Below the pieces are notes generated by a model that was not told the DNA's origin, did not search any database, and saw only the letters and a program-made list of their open reading frames with translations. The translations under genes were made by a program, and so were the position numbers. Below, piece by piece: positions 53,312-63,862 of a stretch of DNA of 64,000 bases (position 1 is the stretch's first letter; each line of letters begins with the position of its first letter). The DNA is taken from NCBI GenBank assembly GCA_038757905.1, contig JBCDGG010000001.1, forward strand, positions 15,324 to 79,323, given 5' to 3'. The DNA is from HLUCCA09 sp038757905. GTDB taxonomy: Bacteria; Pseudomonadota; Alphaproteobacteria; Rhodobacterales; Rhodobacteraceae.

Positions 53312-56300
53312 ATGCCTAGAGATGCGTCCCGCACCGAAATCATCTTCATCGACACCTCCGTTGCCGGGTACGAGCGGCTGCTGGCGGACGTTCCGGACAG
53401 TGCCGAAACGGTGCTTCTTGATCCACATCGGGGCGGCCTCGATCAAATGGCCGACTACCTGTCGGACCGGGCGGGGATCGACGCCATCCACCTCATAAGC
53501 CACGGGGAACAGGCCGCGCTGCATCTGGGCGCGGACAGGATCGACCGGTCCAACCTGCCCGAGCATCGCGCGCAGTTCGAGACCATCGGACGCGCCTTGT
53601 CGGAGGAGGGCGATCTGCTGCTCTACGGCTGCGATGTGACCGGCACCGCAGAGGGCGAGGCGTTCGTCCAGGACATCGCGCGCCTGACCGGGGCAGACGT
53701 GGCCGCGTCGGACGATCCGACGGGGACGGCCGCGCGCGGCGGTGATTGGTCGCTGGAAACGACGGTCGGACATATCGAGGCGCCCTTGGACGTAGCGCAG
53801 TTCCTGGCGTGGGACGGGCTCCTCGCCCTTCCCATCACATCGAACCAGACGACGAATTACAACAGTCTGGGGTTCTCGGATACGCAGCCAATCCCCAATG
53901 GCACGGTGATCGACGACCTGACCTATAACGGATGGCGCTTCAACGGCTTCGGTGGAGAGACAGGCGTTTACCCAAACGTTCTTGCGATAACGCCGTCCGC
54001 AACAACGGCTACGCGCATCTTCACCGCGGACGGCAGCGAGTTTGCATTCACCGAGGTGGACTACATCGTCGACACCTTCGGGTCGCCCGCCATCGCGTCC
54101 TACACGTTCTTTGGGTATCGCGACGGGGTTCAGATCGAAGACCAGACCTTCAACGCGGGCGATGGTACATCGGGCACGTGGACGCTGAACTGGGGGTCGG
54201 TCGACGAGATCAGGGTCGCCGGGAACACCAACTTCGTCTTCTTCGACAACCTCGTGGTCGGCGCCGTGATCCCGGTGAACACCGCACCCGAGGTGGACCT
54301 GAATGGCGGGGCGGCGGGCCAAGACACAAGCGCCGCGTTCTCCGAGGGGAGCGGCCCGGTCGCCCTGGCGCCAGCCGCGGTTGTGACCGAACCGGACGCC
54401 GACCTGATCACCTCGATCACGGTGGCCCTGACCAACGACCAGGACGGAGTCAATGAGGGGCTGAGCGTCTCCGGCGCCGCCCAGGACGCGCTCGTGGGCG
54501 TCAGCGGCGCCACGGACATCACCCGGCAGGACACGATCCAGATCTCCGGCGTGTCGGCCACCGCCGCCGAGGTGCAGGCGTTTCTCCGCGCCATCACCTA
54601 CGACAACGGGGCCGATGCGCCCACCGAGACCGCGCGTACTGTGACCGTCGTCATCAATGACGGCGCCGAAAACAGCGTCTCCCGCACCAGCACGATTTCG
54701 GTGACCGACGTCACGGCGGCGTCGAGCAGTCTTTCGGGGTTCGATACCTCCAGCGGCGCCAACCTCACGCCGGGTATCGTCTTCGGCGCGGGCGATGAAA
54801 CGCTGACCATCGCCAACTCCGGCCACACGGTCGGGTCGACCGCTGCCGGCGGCACCGGGACGGACACGTTGGTGGCCGTCGACGGGGTGAACCTCGCCAA
54901 CCTGACCACCCTTTCGGGCTTCGAGGCGCTCACCGTCCAGGCGAATGCCGTCGTCAGCATGAGCTCTGCGCAGCACAACGCGTTTGCGACGTTCACCAAC
55001 GCGGCGGCGCAGACGATCGGCCTTGCCGCGGGCAGCGATGCTGTTACCGGCAACGCAAACATCGAAAGCTACAGCCTGGGCGCCGCCTATACGGGAGCCT
55101 TCACGCTCGGCGCCGCAGGCCAGAACGTGACAGGTGCGGACGGCGCCCAGGACAGTGTCGATATCGCGACCCTTGCGACCACCGGCACCCTCAGTGGCGG
55201 CACCGGCGCTGACATGCTGATCATGGGCAATGGCAGCAGCATCTCCGGCGCGACTGTCTCGGGGTTCACCGCGCTGACCGTTTCGGACAATGCCAGCGTC
55301 ACCATGACCGAAGCGCAGCACGATGCCTTCGGGGCCGCAAACATCTCGGGCAATGCCACCGAGCAGATCGTGATTTCCGCCGCCACCGACGGTTTCACCA
55401 CGTCGAGCGTCATCGAAACCTATGTTCTGGGGGTGGCCAACAGCGTCTCCCTGGGCGCTGCGGCGGGCAACCTTGCACAGAACGTCACCGGCAGCAGCGC
55501 CAACGATACGGTGGCGCTTGGCGCCGGCGCCTATACCGGCACCCTCAATGCCGGTGGCGGCACGGGCGACACGCTGGCCCTGGTGGATGGCTCGAACGCC
55601 TCGGGCGCAAGCGTCTCGAACTTCGAGAACCTGACCATCGCCAACGATGCGACCGTTACGCTCGGCGCGGCGCAACTGGCTCAGTTCACGGGCACGGTGA
55701 CCGCCGCCGGAACAGAGACCGTCGACGTCACCGGCAACGGCGATTTCACCACGCTGGCCAATGTCGAAACGATCAACGTCACCGGCGATGAGGCCGACAA
55801 CCAGCGCACGATCACCCTCGCCCAAGCGGGTGTGGACGTCGCCGCCACCGCGGTCACCGATGCCGTCACCTTCGATATCGGGGCACTGAGCTACACTGGC
55901 GCGATCTTCGGCGACGGCACGGTCGACGACACCCTTCGCGTCGGCAATGGCGGCGACGTTTCGGGCGCAACGCTCAGCAACATCGAGATCCTGTCGCTCG
56001 ACAGCAACGCCACGATCACGATCAGCGCGGCGCAATACGCCGCAATTCAGAGCCAGGCGATTGCCGCCGCCGGAACGGAGGCGATCAACATCGTCGGCGA
56101 CGGCACTGTCACGCTCTCGGGCGACACGGTCGAAAGCTATGCGTTCGGCGACGCCAGTTCCGACACGCGGACAGTGGCGATCGATGGAGCGAACAGCGCG
56201 ACGATCACCGCCAACGCCGCATCGGACGCGGTTACCTTCAACATCACCGGTGGCAATGACTTCACCGGGAGTTTCACCGCGGATGCAAGCGTCGCCAACA

Positions 56301-59300
56301 CGCTGAACGTCAGCGCGACGGGCACGCAGATCCAATCTGCGACGCTGAGCGGGTTCAGCAACCTGACCTTGGCGGGGACGCTGACGCTCACGTCCGATCA
56401 GGCCAACGCCTTCACGGGCACGATCGTTGCCGCGGGCGGGTCCGACACGCTGGCGTTGTCCGAGACGGGGATGTTGACCGGCACCAACCTGTCCGCAATC
56501 GAAGGCTTCGCGACGGTCGCAGGCGGGGCCGAGATCATCACCTTGTCGGCGTCCGCCGCCGACGGGCGGGTGTTGACGGCCGTCGATACGGGGAGCGACG
56601 GGTTCGTGGTGACGGGCGCGGCCGGCGCCCAGGACATCACGGGATCTGCCGGCAGCGACGCGTTGGACGGCGGCGCGGGGCAGGACAGCCTTGGCGCGGG
56701 CGCCGGCGCCGACACGCTCACCGGTGGCACCGGCGACGACACGTTCCGCGGCACCCTGTCGGAGCTTGACGGCGACACGATCACGGATCTGGCCGCGGGC
56801 GACCGGATCGTGCTCACCGGGGTGAACCTGACCGACGCCAATGTGCGCTTCACCGGCAGCAACGACGCGCTCGAGGTCGATGGCGATGCCACGACCTTTG
56901 CCGCCGTCGAGACAACGCTCAACCTGTCCAACACGCCCGGCGCGAGCCTCGTGGCCTCGGTCAGCAACGATACCGCCGGGACGTCCACGATCGTCTTCTC
57001 GGCCGCCAACACCATGCCGGTCCTGAGCGGCCTTGGCGGATCCGTGGGGTATACCGAGAACGCCGCCGGCGTCGTTCTCGACAGCGATGTCACCGTCGCC
57101 GATGCAGAGCTCGACGCGCTCAACGCATCGGCCGGCAATTACGACGGGGCCAGCCTGACGCTCGAGCGGACCGGCGGCGTCGACGCCGCGGACATCTTTG
57201 GGAGCTCTGGGCAACTCGCGGCCCTGACCGAAGGTCAGGACCTCACCTTCAACGGCACGGCTGTCGGCACGGTCACCACCAATAGTGGCGGAACGCTGGT
57301 GCTGAGTTTCAACGCCGCCGCCACGACCGCCCTGGTCAACAGCGTACTGCAGTCGCTTACCTATGCAAACGGGTCCGATACGCCGGGCACGAGCGCCTCG
57401 ATCGACTGGGTCTTCAGCGACGGGGCGTTGGACAGCGCCGTGGGAACCACCACGATCTCCATCACCGAAGAAAACGACGCCCCCGTCGTGGCCGGCACGC
57501 CGCCCAGCCCGACGATCGACGATACCGCCACGGCCACGCCCTTTTCCGGGCTGTCGCTGACCGATGCGGAGGGCGAAGGCGGCACGGTTGCGATCAGCTA
57601 TGCGGGTGCGAACGGCACCCTCAACGGCGTCGGCCTGAGCGGTGCCGCGGGGAGCTACACGCTCAGCGGCGCCTCGCCCGCCGAGCTGACGACGCGTCTG
57701 CAAGCTCTGACCTTCCAGCCGACGGAGAACCAGGCCGCGCCCGGCGCGACAACCCAGACGGCCTTTAACCTGACCGCCAATGACGGAACCGAGGACGGCG
57801 CCGCCTTTACCCTGGCGAAGGTCACGGTGACGTCGGTCAACGACGCGCCGGTCATCGGCGGGCTCACCTCCGGGCTGATGGTTGACGATACGGCAACCGT
57901 GAGCCCGTTCTCCAGCGCCGTGCTCTCCGACCCCGATCCCGGGCAAACCGTCGAGATCCGCGTCACTCTGGACGATGCGAACAAGGGGGCGTTCACCGCC
58001 GCGTCGCTCAGCGCGACGGGCTTCGCCGATGCAGGCACCGGCACTTACACCCTCTCCGGCGCCACAATCGCCGCGGCACAGGCGGCCCTGCGAGGGCTCA
58101 GTTTCGCCCCTAGCGAGGACCGCGTTCTGCCCGGCGAAGCCGAGACGACAACCCTGACGGTGAGCGTCGACGATGGCGTTGCCGCGCCCACGGTCGACGG
58201 TACCGTCACCGTGGTCTCGCGCGCCGTGAACGACGCTCCCGAGATATCGGGAACGGCCGCAGGGCAGGCGATTGCGGATACCGAAACCCTGCAGCCCTTT
58301 GCCACGGTCTCCATCGCGGACGCCGATACCGGGCAGACGCTGCGGGCCAACGTGAAGATTGATGACGCGGCAAAAGGCGGCTTCACCGCCGCCTCCCTAA
58401 CGGCGAGTGGGTTTGCGGCGGACGGGGCTGGCGCCTGGCTCCGCACCGGAACGCCGGAGGAGATCGAGGCGGGCCTCCAGGCCCTGGTGTTCGAACCGAC
58501 GGGAGACCGCACGGCGCCCGGGACATCGGAAACCGCGACGCTCACCCTCGACGTCGGCGACTCCATCGACACCACCACTGACGACGCGACCAGCGTTGTC
58601 GTCACTTCGGTCAACGATCCCGCACAGATCGGCGGGGCCCTCACCGGGCGCCTGTCGGAGGATGCAAACCCCAATCAGGTGCGCGGAACCCTGACTGCCA
58701 CCGACCCCGATGGCACCGACAACGCCTTTCGCGCGGTCGAAAGCGCGACGGCCACAGCCGGTGGCCGCGGCACCTATACCCTGACGGCCGCGGGCGAGTG
58801 GACCTTCACGCTCGACACCGCCGCCGCACAGGCGCTGCGCGCCGGAGCCGTTGTGCAGGAGACCTTCTCCGTCATCACGGCGGACGGCACCGAAGGCACG
58901 GTAACCATCAGCATCGACGGGGCCAACGACGCACCGCGTTTCTCGGCCCCCGGGCCGGAGCGCGTCGAGGTCGATGGGCGCACGGTGACCCTTGGCCTCT
59001 TCGATGGCGCGCGCGACCCGGACGGGGACGCGTTGACCGTATCGGACCTCGTGGTCACGTCGGACCGGCGCGGCGACGTTGCGTTTACGCTGACCGGGTC
59101 GGGCCAGCTTCTGATCCAGACAGATCAGTTCCGCGATCTCGCGCGCGGGCAGGAGGAGCGCCTAGCGCTGAGCTACATCCTGTCAGACGGTTCGCTCGCG
59201 ACCGAGGCCAATCGCGAGGTCGTCCTGACCGGGGCAAACCGCGCGCCGATTGCCGAGGACGACCGGTTCTTCCTGGCGGAGACGTCCGAGGCGCTTCTTG

Positions 59301-60442
59301 GCAACGTCCTCTCGCAAAACGGTGGCGCCCGCGACAGAGATCCCGACGGCGAGGCCATCCGCATCGTCGCGCTCGACGGTACGCCCGTTCCGGGCGACGA
59401 TGCTGTCACGGTCGTTCTCCCCTCCGGCGATACGGTGACGCTCCGCGCCGATGGCGAGTTTTCGGTCGACACGCGCGGCGCCAATGAGAGCGGCGCGCGC
59501 GAGGTCTCCTTCGGCTACACCATCGCAGACGCGGGCGGTGCCCGCGACACCGCGCGCGTTTTGATCGAGGTCTCTCCGAGCCCCACCGATGAGGCCGGCC
59601 GCAGCTGGCAGTTCGGACCCGACGCGCTGATCGATGATCCCACGATCCGTGACTTTGCGCCGGGCAACAGCGTCGTAATCGACCTGCCCACCGGCAATAC
59701 GGGGAATGTGGCGGTCTCCGAAACGGAGACCGGGTTCGTGCTTTCGGTCGACAACGACGATGACGGAGAACCGGACGGCACGATCGTGGTCGAGGCGACG
59801 GAGGGCGGCGGCGGCTTTCTGGTTTCCGAACTCGGCGACGGCGCCTCCGGCCGCCTTGTGCTCGACTATGTCGGCGCCTCACCTGGCGTCTCCGAAGGGC
59901 AGGCGCTCGCCGAGGAGGCCGTCAACGGGATCGCCAACACCGCCTACCTGACGGGAAATGGCGAAAGGGGCGCGGTTCTCACGTTTCAGGAAAGCACCGC
60001 CGCACTCGACAATGCCATCGGCACCTACGTGGTCGCACCCGACGGCAGCATCGGGGACGTGCAGGTCATCTTCGCGAACACGAACGCGACCGCCGCTGGA
60101 ACCCGCGTCGCCCTCGACCCGCTCGACGCCGGAGAGTTCCTCGGGGTGTTCCTGATTTCCGGCGGCGCCGCGCTGGAGGAGACATCGACGCTTCGGTTCG
60201 AGAGCGGCACCGGCAGCGCGAACGCCTTTGCCGACATCCCACCCGTGCTCCTGATCGACGACCGGGAAGTCGAAAACGATGTGTTCCACGCGTTCAGTGG
60301 CCTGAACGAGAACGGCAACCGCATGGTCTGGAGCGGCTATGACAGCGCCAGCGGCGGCCTGACCCTTGGCTTCGAAGATCTTGCCCTTCCAGCGTCCGAC
60401 AGGGATTACAACGACGTCCTCATTGGGATCGAGTTCATCTAG
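53312..60442 (+). CDS. Giant DUF4347/RTX/DUF4114 surface protein (adhesin-like)
   Basis: 2376 residues from the ATG at 53312. The frame is open further 5', but the family N-terminus EIIFIDTSVAGYERLL starts here. Layout: DUF4347 domain about 8-165 (HLISHGEQAALHLG, LLLYGCDVTG); a lectin-like region to about 325; a cadherin/VCBS-like domain to about 470; five repeats of 115-124 residues about 475-1090; an RTX calcium block (GGAGQDSLGAGAGADTLTGG) about 1109-1150; several cadherin/VCBS domains to about 2090; C-terminal DUF4114 about 2230-2376 (ending ASDRDYNDVLIGIEF). No signal peptide, so type I secretion is likely. No T1SS genes are adjacent. Confidence 0.85.
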   Translation: MPRDASRTEIIFIDTSVAGYERLLADVPDSAETVLLDPHRGGLDQMADYLSDRAGIDAIHLISHGEQAALHLGADRIDRSNLPEHRAQFETIGRALSEEGDLLLYGCDVTGTAEGEAFVQDIARLTGADVAASDDPTGTAARGGDWSLETTVGHIEAPLDVAQFLAWDGLLALPITSNQTTNYNSLGFSDTQPIPNGTVIDDLTYNGWRFNGFGGETGVYPNVLAITPSATTATRIFTADGSEFAFTEVDYIVDTFGSPAIASYTFFGYRDGVQIEDQTFNAGDGTSGTWTLNWGSVDEIRVAGNTNFVFFDNLVVGAVIPVNTAPEVDLNGGAAGQDTSAAFSEGSGPVALAPAAVVTEPDADLITSITVALTNDQDGVNEGLSVSGAAQDALVGVSGATDITRQDTIQISGVSATAAEVQAFLRAITYDNGADAPTETARTVTVVINDGAENSVSRTSTISVTDVTAASSSLSGFDTSSGANLTPGIVFGAGDETLTIANSGHTVGSTAAGGTGTDTLVAVDGVNLANLTTLSGFEALTVQANAVVSMSSAQHNAFATFTNAAAQTIGLAAGSDAVTGNANIESYSLGAAYTGAFTLGAAGQNVTGADGAQDSVDIATLATTGTLSGGTGADMLIMGNGSSISGATVSGFTALTVSDNASVTMTEAQHDAFGAANISGNATEQIVISAATDGFTTSSVIETYVLGVANSVSLGAAAGNLAQNVTGSSANDTVALGAGAYTGTLNAGGGTGDTLALVDGSNASGASVSNFENLTIANDATVTLGAAQLAQFTGTVTAAGTETVDVTGNGDFTTLANVETINVTGDEADNQRTITLAQAGVDVAATAVTDAVTFDIGALSYTGAIFGDGTVDDTLRVGNGGDVSGATLSNIEILSLDSNATITISAAQYAAIQSQAIAAAGTEAINIVGDGTVTLSGDTVESYAFGDASSDTRTVAIDGANSATITANAASDAVTFNITGGNDFTGSFTADASVANTLNVSATGTQIQSATLSGFSNLTLAGTLTLTSDQANAFTGTIVAAGGSDTLALSETGMLTGTNLSAIEGFATVAGGAEIITLSASAADGRVLTAVDTGSDGFVVTGAAGAQDITGSAGSDALDGGAGQDSLGAGAGADTLTGGTGDDTFRGTLSELDGDTITDLAAGDRIVLTGVNLTDANVRFTGSNDALEVDGDATTFAAVETTLNLSNTPGASLVASVSNDTAGTSTIVFSAANTMPVLSGLGGSVGYTENAAGVVLDSDVTVADAELDALNASAGNYDGASLTLERTGGVDAADIFGSSGQLAALTEGQDLTFNGTAVGTVTTNSGGTLVLSFNAAATTALVNSVLQSLTYANGSDTPGTSASIDWVFSDGALDSAVGTTTISITEENDAPVVAGTPPSPTIDDTATATPFSGLSLTDAEGEGGTVAISYAGANGTLNGVGLSGAAGSYTLSGASPAELTTRLQALTFQPTENQAAPGATTQTAFNLTANDGTEDGAAFTLAKVTVTSVNDAPVIGGLTSGLMVDDTATVSPFSSAVLSDPDPGQTVEIRVTLDDANKGAFTAASLSATGFADAGTGTYTLSGATIAAAQAALRGLSFAPSEDRVLPGEAETTTLTVSVDDGVAAPTVDGTVTVVSRAVNDAPEISGTAAGQAIADTETLQPFATVSIADADTGQTLRANVKIDDAAKGGFTAASLTASGFAADGAGAWLRTGTPEEIEAGLQALVFEPTGDRTAPGTSETATLTLDVGDSIDTTTDDATSVVVTSVNDPAQIGGALTGRLSEDANPNQVRGTLTATDPDGTDNAFRAVESATATAGGRGTYTLTAAGEWTFTLDTAAAQALRAGAVVQETFSVITADGTEGTVTISIDGANDAPRFSAPGPERVEVDGRTVTLGLFDGARDPDGDALTVSDLVVTSDRRGDVAFTLTGSGQLLIQTDQFRDLARGQEERLALSYILSDGSLATEANREVVLTGANRAPIAEDDRFFLAETSEALLGNVLSQNGGARDRDPDGEAIRIVALDGTPVPGDDAVTVVLPSGDTVTLRADGEFSVDTRGANESGAREVSFGYTIADAGGARDTARVLIEVSPSPTDEAGRSWQFGPDALIDDPTIRDFAPGNSVVIDLPTGNTGNVAVSETETGFVLSVDNDDDGEPDGTIVVEATEGGGGFLVSELGDGASGRLVLDYVGASPGVSEGQALAEEAVNGIANTAYLTGNGERGAVLTFQESTAALDNAIGTYVVAPDGSIGDVQVIFANTNATAAGTRVALDPLDAGEFLGVFLISGGAALEETSTLRFESGTGSANAFADIPPVLLIDDREVENDVFHAFSGLNENGNRMVWSGYDSASGGLTLGFEDLALPASDRDYNDVLIGIEFI

Positions 60443-60443
60443 G

Positions 60444-60463
60444 GAACGGCCTTCGTGCCGTTC
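60444..60463 (+). terminator. Hairpin after the surface-protein gene
   Basis: GAACGGC / GCCGTTC with a six-base loop starts two bases after the stop codon (7-bp stem). No T-tract follows, so termination is likely but not certain. Confidence 0.45.
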
Positions 60464-61265
60464 ACAGGCCGAAGGGGGCCACCGCAGCGCGCGTTGGGGG
60501 AGCGGCGGATCTTCGGGGAACGGTCTGAGCAAGGCGCCATACGCCGTCTATCCCGCAGGCTACGGAGTGGGGTTCCAGTCCGCTGGCGTTGATTGCAACG
60601 GCGCGTGTGGAGCCGAGGCGCCCGTTCCGGGCTCTCTGTCTGAATGCCACTTTCGCCTCCAGGTCTCTTGCAAGGGATTCCCGAACCGAAGGGTCGAACT
60701 CGTCTGCCTCCGACAGACCGGTCGGCCACGGGGAGGGAGGCACCTAGCCCCGGCGCCTATGCAATGGCGCCCCCCTCCCTCGATGGGCGAGGCGTGCGTC
60801 ACCGCGAACGGGAATGGCGACGACGCGGAACCGGGGCGGACGTCCAGTGGCGTGAGGGGGCAGATCCTGTTTGGCGTCTGTCGGCATATGCCGCCATGTG
60901 TCCGTCGAAGGATCGGCGGTCCGAACGCGGCATGTGCGATGGACATTCGGTTCACAGCAACGACGTCTGACCGTGCTCATCTTCGGGACGCCGGGCTTCG
61001 GACGTGCCTCTGGTTCGTCCAAAAGACGTAGCTGAACGCCCAAATCACCGAAGTCCTTTCAGGCTCCGCAGCAGATGGCCCGGAGCCCGATCCGTTCGTG
61101 CCTACCCCAAGGGACGACCGCGTCAGGCTCCCAGCGCATCCGCCATGACAGCAAACTCTTGCATCGGGCCACCTTCATCAGCCCGCATGGCGTCCTCGTT
61201 TTCCGGATTCCGCCCTCTCGTGGTAGGCTCCGGGCGACCGCCAATTGGCAGTATTGGAGGCCGAC
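60464..61265. other. Gap without a recognisable gene
   Basis: About 800 bp between the surface-protein gene and the amidohydrolase. No supported gene, RNA or repeat. The last bases hold GGAGG, the amidohydrolase ribosome binding site. Confidence 0.4.
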
Positions 61266-63308
61266 ATGATCTGGACACAGCTTACCCGCCGCAAGGCGCT
61301 CACGTTGCTTGTCGGGGCCTCGGCGACGGCGATTGCGAGCGCCACGTCGGCCAAGACCGCCTTCACCCTGCAAGACCTCGGCGAGCAGATCGAAGCCTTG
61401 CCGGAGATCACCGTGTATGTGGCCCGCCGCGTGATCACGATGGAAGGAAACGAGCCCGAAACCGACGCCGTCGCCGTGGTCGGCGATCGCGTCCTTGCCG
61501 CCGGGCCGCGCGATGCCCTCGAAAACCGGATCGGCCCGCAGCCCTATCGCGTGGTGGAGACTTTTGCCGACAAGGTCATCATCGCTGGCCTGATCGACCA
61601 ACACGTGCATCCCTTCCTGGCGGCCCTGACGCTGACGGCAGAGATCATCGCCATTGAAGACTGGAACCTGCCCACGGGGCTTGCCCGAGCGGCGCGGTCA
61701 GCCGACGCGTACTGGGAGCGCCTGGAAGCCGCCGAAGCAGCGCTGGAGGAAGCCGATACACCGCTTCTGACCTGGGGCTATCACCATTTCTTCCATGGCA
61801 ACGTGCGACGGCAGCAACTAGACGCGCTGAGCACGACGCGCCCCATCATCGTGGTGCACCGCTCCGCGCATGAGCTGATCCTCAATACCCCCGCCCTAGC
61901 ACTCCTCGGCATAGATGAGGCTTTCGTCGCGGGGTTCGAGGGGCTTGCGGCCGAGCAATCGAGCTTTGAAGAAGGTCACTTCTTCGAGGCCGGCATGTTC
62001 GCCGTCCTGCCGACCGTCGCGCCCCTCCTGTCGACGCCGGAACGCCTGAACGCCGGTCTCAGACTGACCCGGGAGTATATGCATCGCGCAGGTGTCACCG
62101 TTGCCTGCGAGCCGGGAGGCGTGTTGTCGCGGCCCCTCCAGACCGCGACGAACGCCGTCTTCTCGGGCGCCGACGTGCCGCTTCGAACCTACTTCATCGG
62201 CGACGGCAAGTCGCTCTTCGAGCTCTACTACGACGACGGAGACATGATCGCGGAAACCAGAGCCCTGCTGGATTGGGGGGAAGGCAAGACAAGCTTCCTG
62301 CCGCAGCAGGTGAAGCTCTTTGCCGATGGCGCGATCTACAGCCTGTTGATGCAAGTTTCGGAGCCCTATATCGGCGGCGACTTCCATGGCGAATGGATCA
62401 TGGAGCCAGAGGCGTTCAACGCGGCCTTTGAGGCCTATTGGGACGCGGGCTATCAGATCCATGTGCATCAGACGGGGGACCTTGCGGTCGATATGGTCCT
62501 CGATGCGGTCGAGCGGAACATGCGGCGCGTGCCCCGTGCCGACCACCGTACCACGCTGGTTCACTTCGGGTACGCGCGCGAGGATCAGGCGGCGCGGATT
62601 GCCGAGCTTGGCGTGATCGTCAGCGGCAACCCGTATTACGTCACCGCGCTGTCCGACCGGTATGGCGATATCGGGCTTGGGCCCGAGCGCGCCGACAACA
62701 TCGTGCCGCTTGGCCCCGTCAAGGCAAACGGCACGCCGATCTCCTTTCATTCCGATGTCCCCATGGCCCCGGGGGAGCCGCTGTTTCTGGTGTGGGCGGG
62801 CGTCAACCGGACCACCGTGTCCGGCCGCGTCGCGGGGCCAGAGCATCGGCTGTCGGTCGAAGATGCGCTCCGGGCGGTGACCATCGACGCTGCCCATTCC
62901 ATCCGGCTGGAGGGCGAAATCGGGTCGATCGCGCCCGGAAAGTTGGCGAACTTCACGATCCTGGACGAGGATCCGTTCGAGGTCGCGCCAGAGGCCATCA
63001 AGGACATCGGCATCTGGGGAACCGTTCTGGAAGGCGACATTTTCCCGGTCTCCGACAGCTTCGATCTCGACCGGGCCGCGCTGTTTCCCCCAAGGGATGC
63101 GATCCAACGGGCGCGGACACCGCTCTATGCGCTCGCCGATGTTCCGCGGGTTGCGCGGCGCGGCGCGCTTTCCGGGTGTTCGTGCTGTGCCTCTCCGACG
63201 TCCGGAGCCTGTAGCCCGTCTGTGGCGGGTCAGACGTCGACCGTCAGCTGCTGCGGAACCAATGCGATCGGCTGGGCCGTAGTGTCGGAGTGGGACAGGC
63301 AGGCCTAG
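61266..63308 (+). CDS. Exported YtcJ-like amidohydrolase with cysteine-rich tail
   Basis: 680 residues from the ATG at 61266 with GGAGG 4 bases upstream. The N-terminus LTRRKALTLLVGASATAIASA is a signal sequence, with RRK suggesting Tat export. The amidohydrolase_3 core has GLIDQHVHP (metal HxH, about 114), IHVHQTGD (about 400) and FHSDVPMAPG (Asp). The final 50 residues depart from the family: GCSCC, GAC and SCCG give six cysteines before the stop. The substrate is unknown. Confidence 0.82.
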   Translation: MIWTQLTRRKALTLLVGASATAIASATSAKTAFTLQDLGEQIEALPEITVYVARRVITMEGNEPETDAVAVVGDRVLAAGPRDALENRIGPQPYRVVETFADKVIIAGLIDQHVHPFLAALTLTAEIIAIEDWNLPTGLARAARSADAYWERLEAAEAALEEADTPLLTWGYHHFFHGNVRRQQLDALSTTRPIIVVHRSAHELILNTPALALLGIDEAFVAGFEGLAAEQSSFEEGHFFEAGMFAVLPTVAPLLSTPERLNAGLRLTREYMHRAGVTVACEPGGVLSRPLQTATNAVFSGADVPLRTYFIGDGKSLFELYYDDGDMIAETRALLDWGEGKTSFLPQQVKLFADGAIYSLLMQVSEPYIGGDFHGEWIMEPEAFNAAFEAYWDAGYQIHVHQTGDLAVDMVLDAVERNMRRVPRADHRTTLVHFGYAREDQAARIAELGVIVSGNPYYVTALSDRYGDIGLGPERADNIVPLGPVKANGTPISFHSDVPMAPGEPLFLVWAGVNRTTVSGRVAGPEHRLSVEDALRAVTIDAAHSIRLEGEIGSIAPGKLANFTILDEDPFEVAPEAIKDIGIWGTVLEGDIFPVSDSFDLDRAALFPPRDAIQRARTPLYALADVPRVARRGALSGCSCCASPTSGACSPSVAGQTSTVSCCGTNAIGWAVVSEWDRQA

Positions 63309-63736
63309 CGCTGCGCACGGAGCTTGGGCGGTTCCCGAATGCGGGGCGCGCGATGCGTCGGAGGGTCATCTCTGGCCGCTCAGCCAAGCTGGGCCTCTGC
63401 GCCCGTTCCGTTCAATCCGTAGAGGGCGCGCGCTCCGTTGTGATGGGGCTTGCCGAACGGACCCTTAGCGCTCGCTGGCGTCGCCGATCCCCGATTGCGC
63501 ACCGTCTCCGCCGATCTATCGGCGGCGCCGGTCGTCCCTCATTGGGCGGGCGTTCCGGATGCCGGAAGCGGCGATTGGCTGCCATGGTCGGCAGGGCGGG
63601 TAGGTCGACGAGGTGGCCCTTCAACGCCAACGTGGCTACGGCACCGCAAGGAGGAGGGCGTGTGCCGTCTAGCGCTCTCAAGCGCTGACACGGCAGGGTT
63701 GCCGCCGGGCGTGTTTGCGTGCGTCGCGTCTGCTGG
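63309..63736. other. Gap without a recognisable gene
   Basis: About 430 bp; only low-complexity shadow frames. It separates the amidohydrolase from the DUF2161 fragment. Confidence 0.4.
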
Positions 63737-63862
63737 TCAGGGGGCCGACGGGGAAAGGCCGCGCGGGGTCAGGCCGTAGACGCCTTTGGAAAGCCGTTCG
63801 AACCAGCCGTAATGGTTGTCCGCCATCATCCGCGTGGCCCGTGCTACCCCAGTGGCTTTGGC
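63737..63862 (-). pseudogene. DUF2161 protein, C-terminal fragment
   Basis: The minus strand reads AKATGVARATRMMADNHYGW, then FERLSKGVYGLTPRG and a TGA stop at 63739-63737. This is the C-terminal helix-turn-helix-like end of DUF2161 proteins. Directly before it the frame has TAG, and no start is present, so the 41 codons cannot be expressed as a gene. The coding part up to FER is repeated inverted at 63932-64000. Confidence 0.7.

Noticed and set aside
52339..53319. 326-codon plus-strand frame before the surface-protein gene
   Set aside because: Low-complexity Arg/Pro/Ser translation, no domain, equally long frames on the other strand, and it runs 8 bp into the confidently started surface-protein gene.
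52991..57946. 1651-codon minus-strand frame opposite the surface-protein gene
   Set aside because: Exact shadow of a GC-rich repeat gene; the plus-strand reading has DUF4347, RTX and DUF4114 features.
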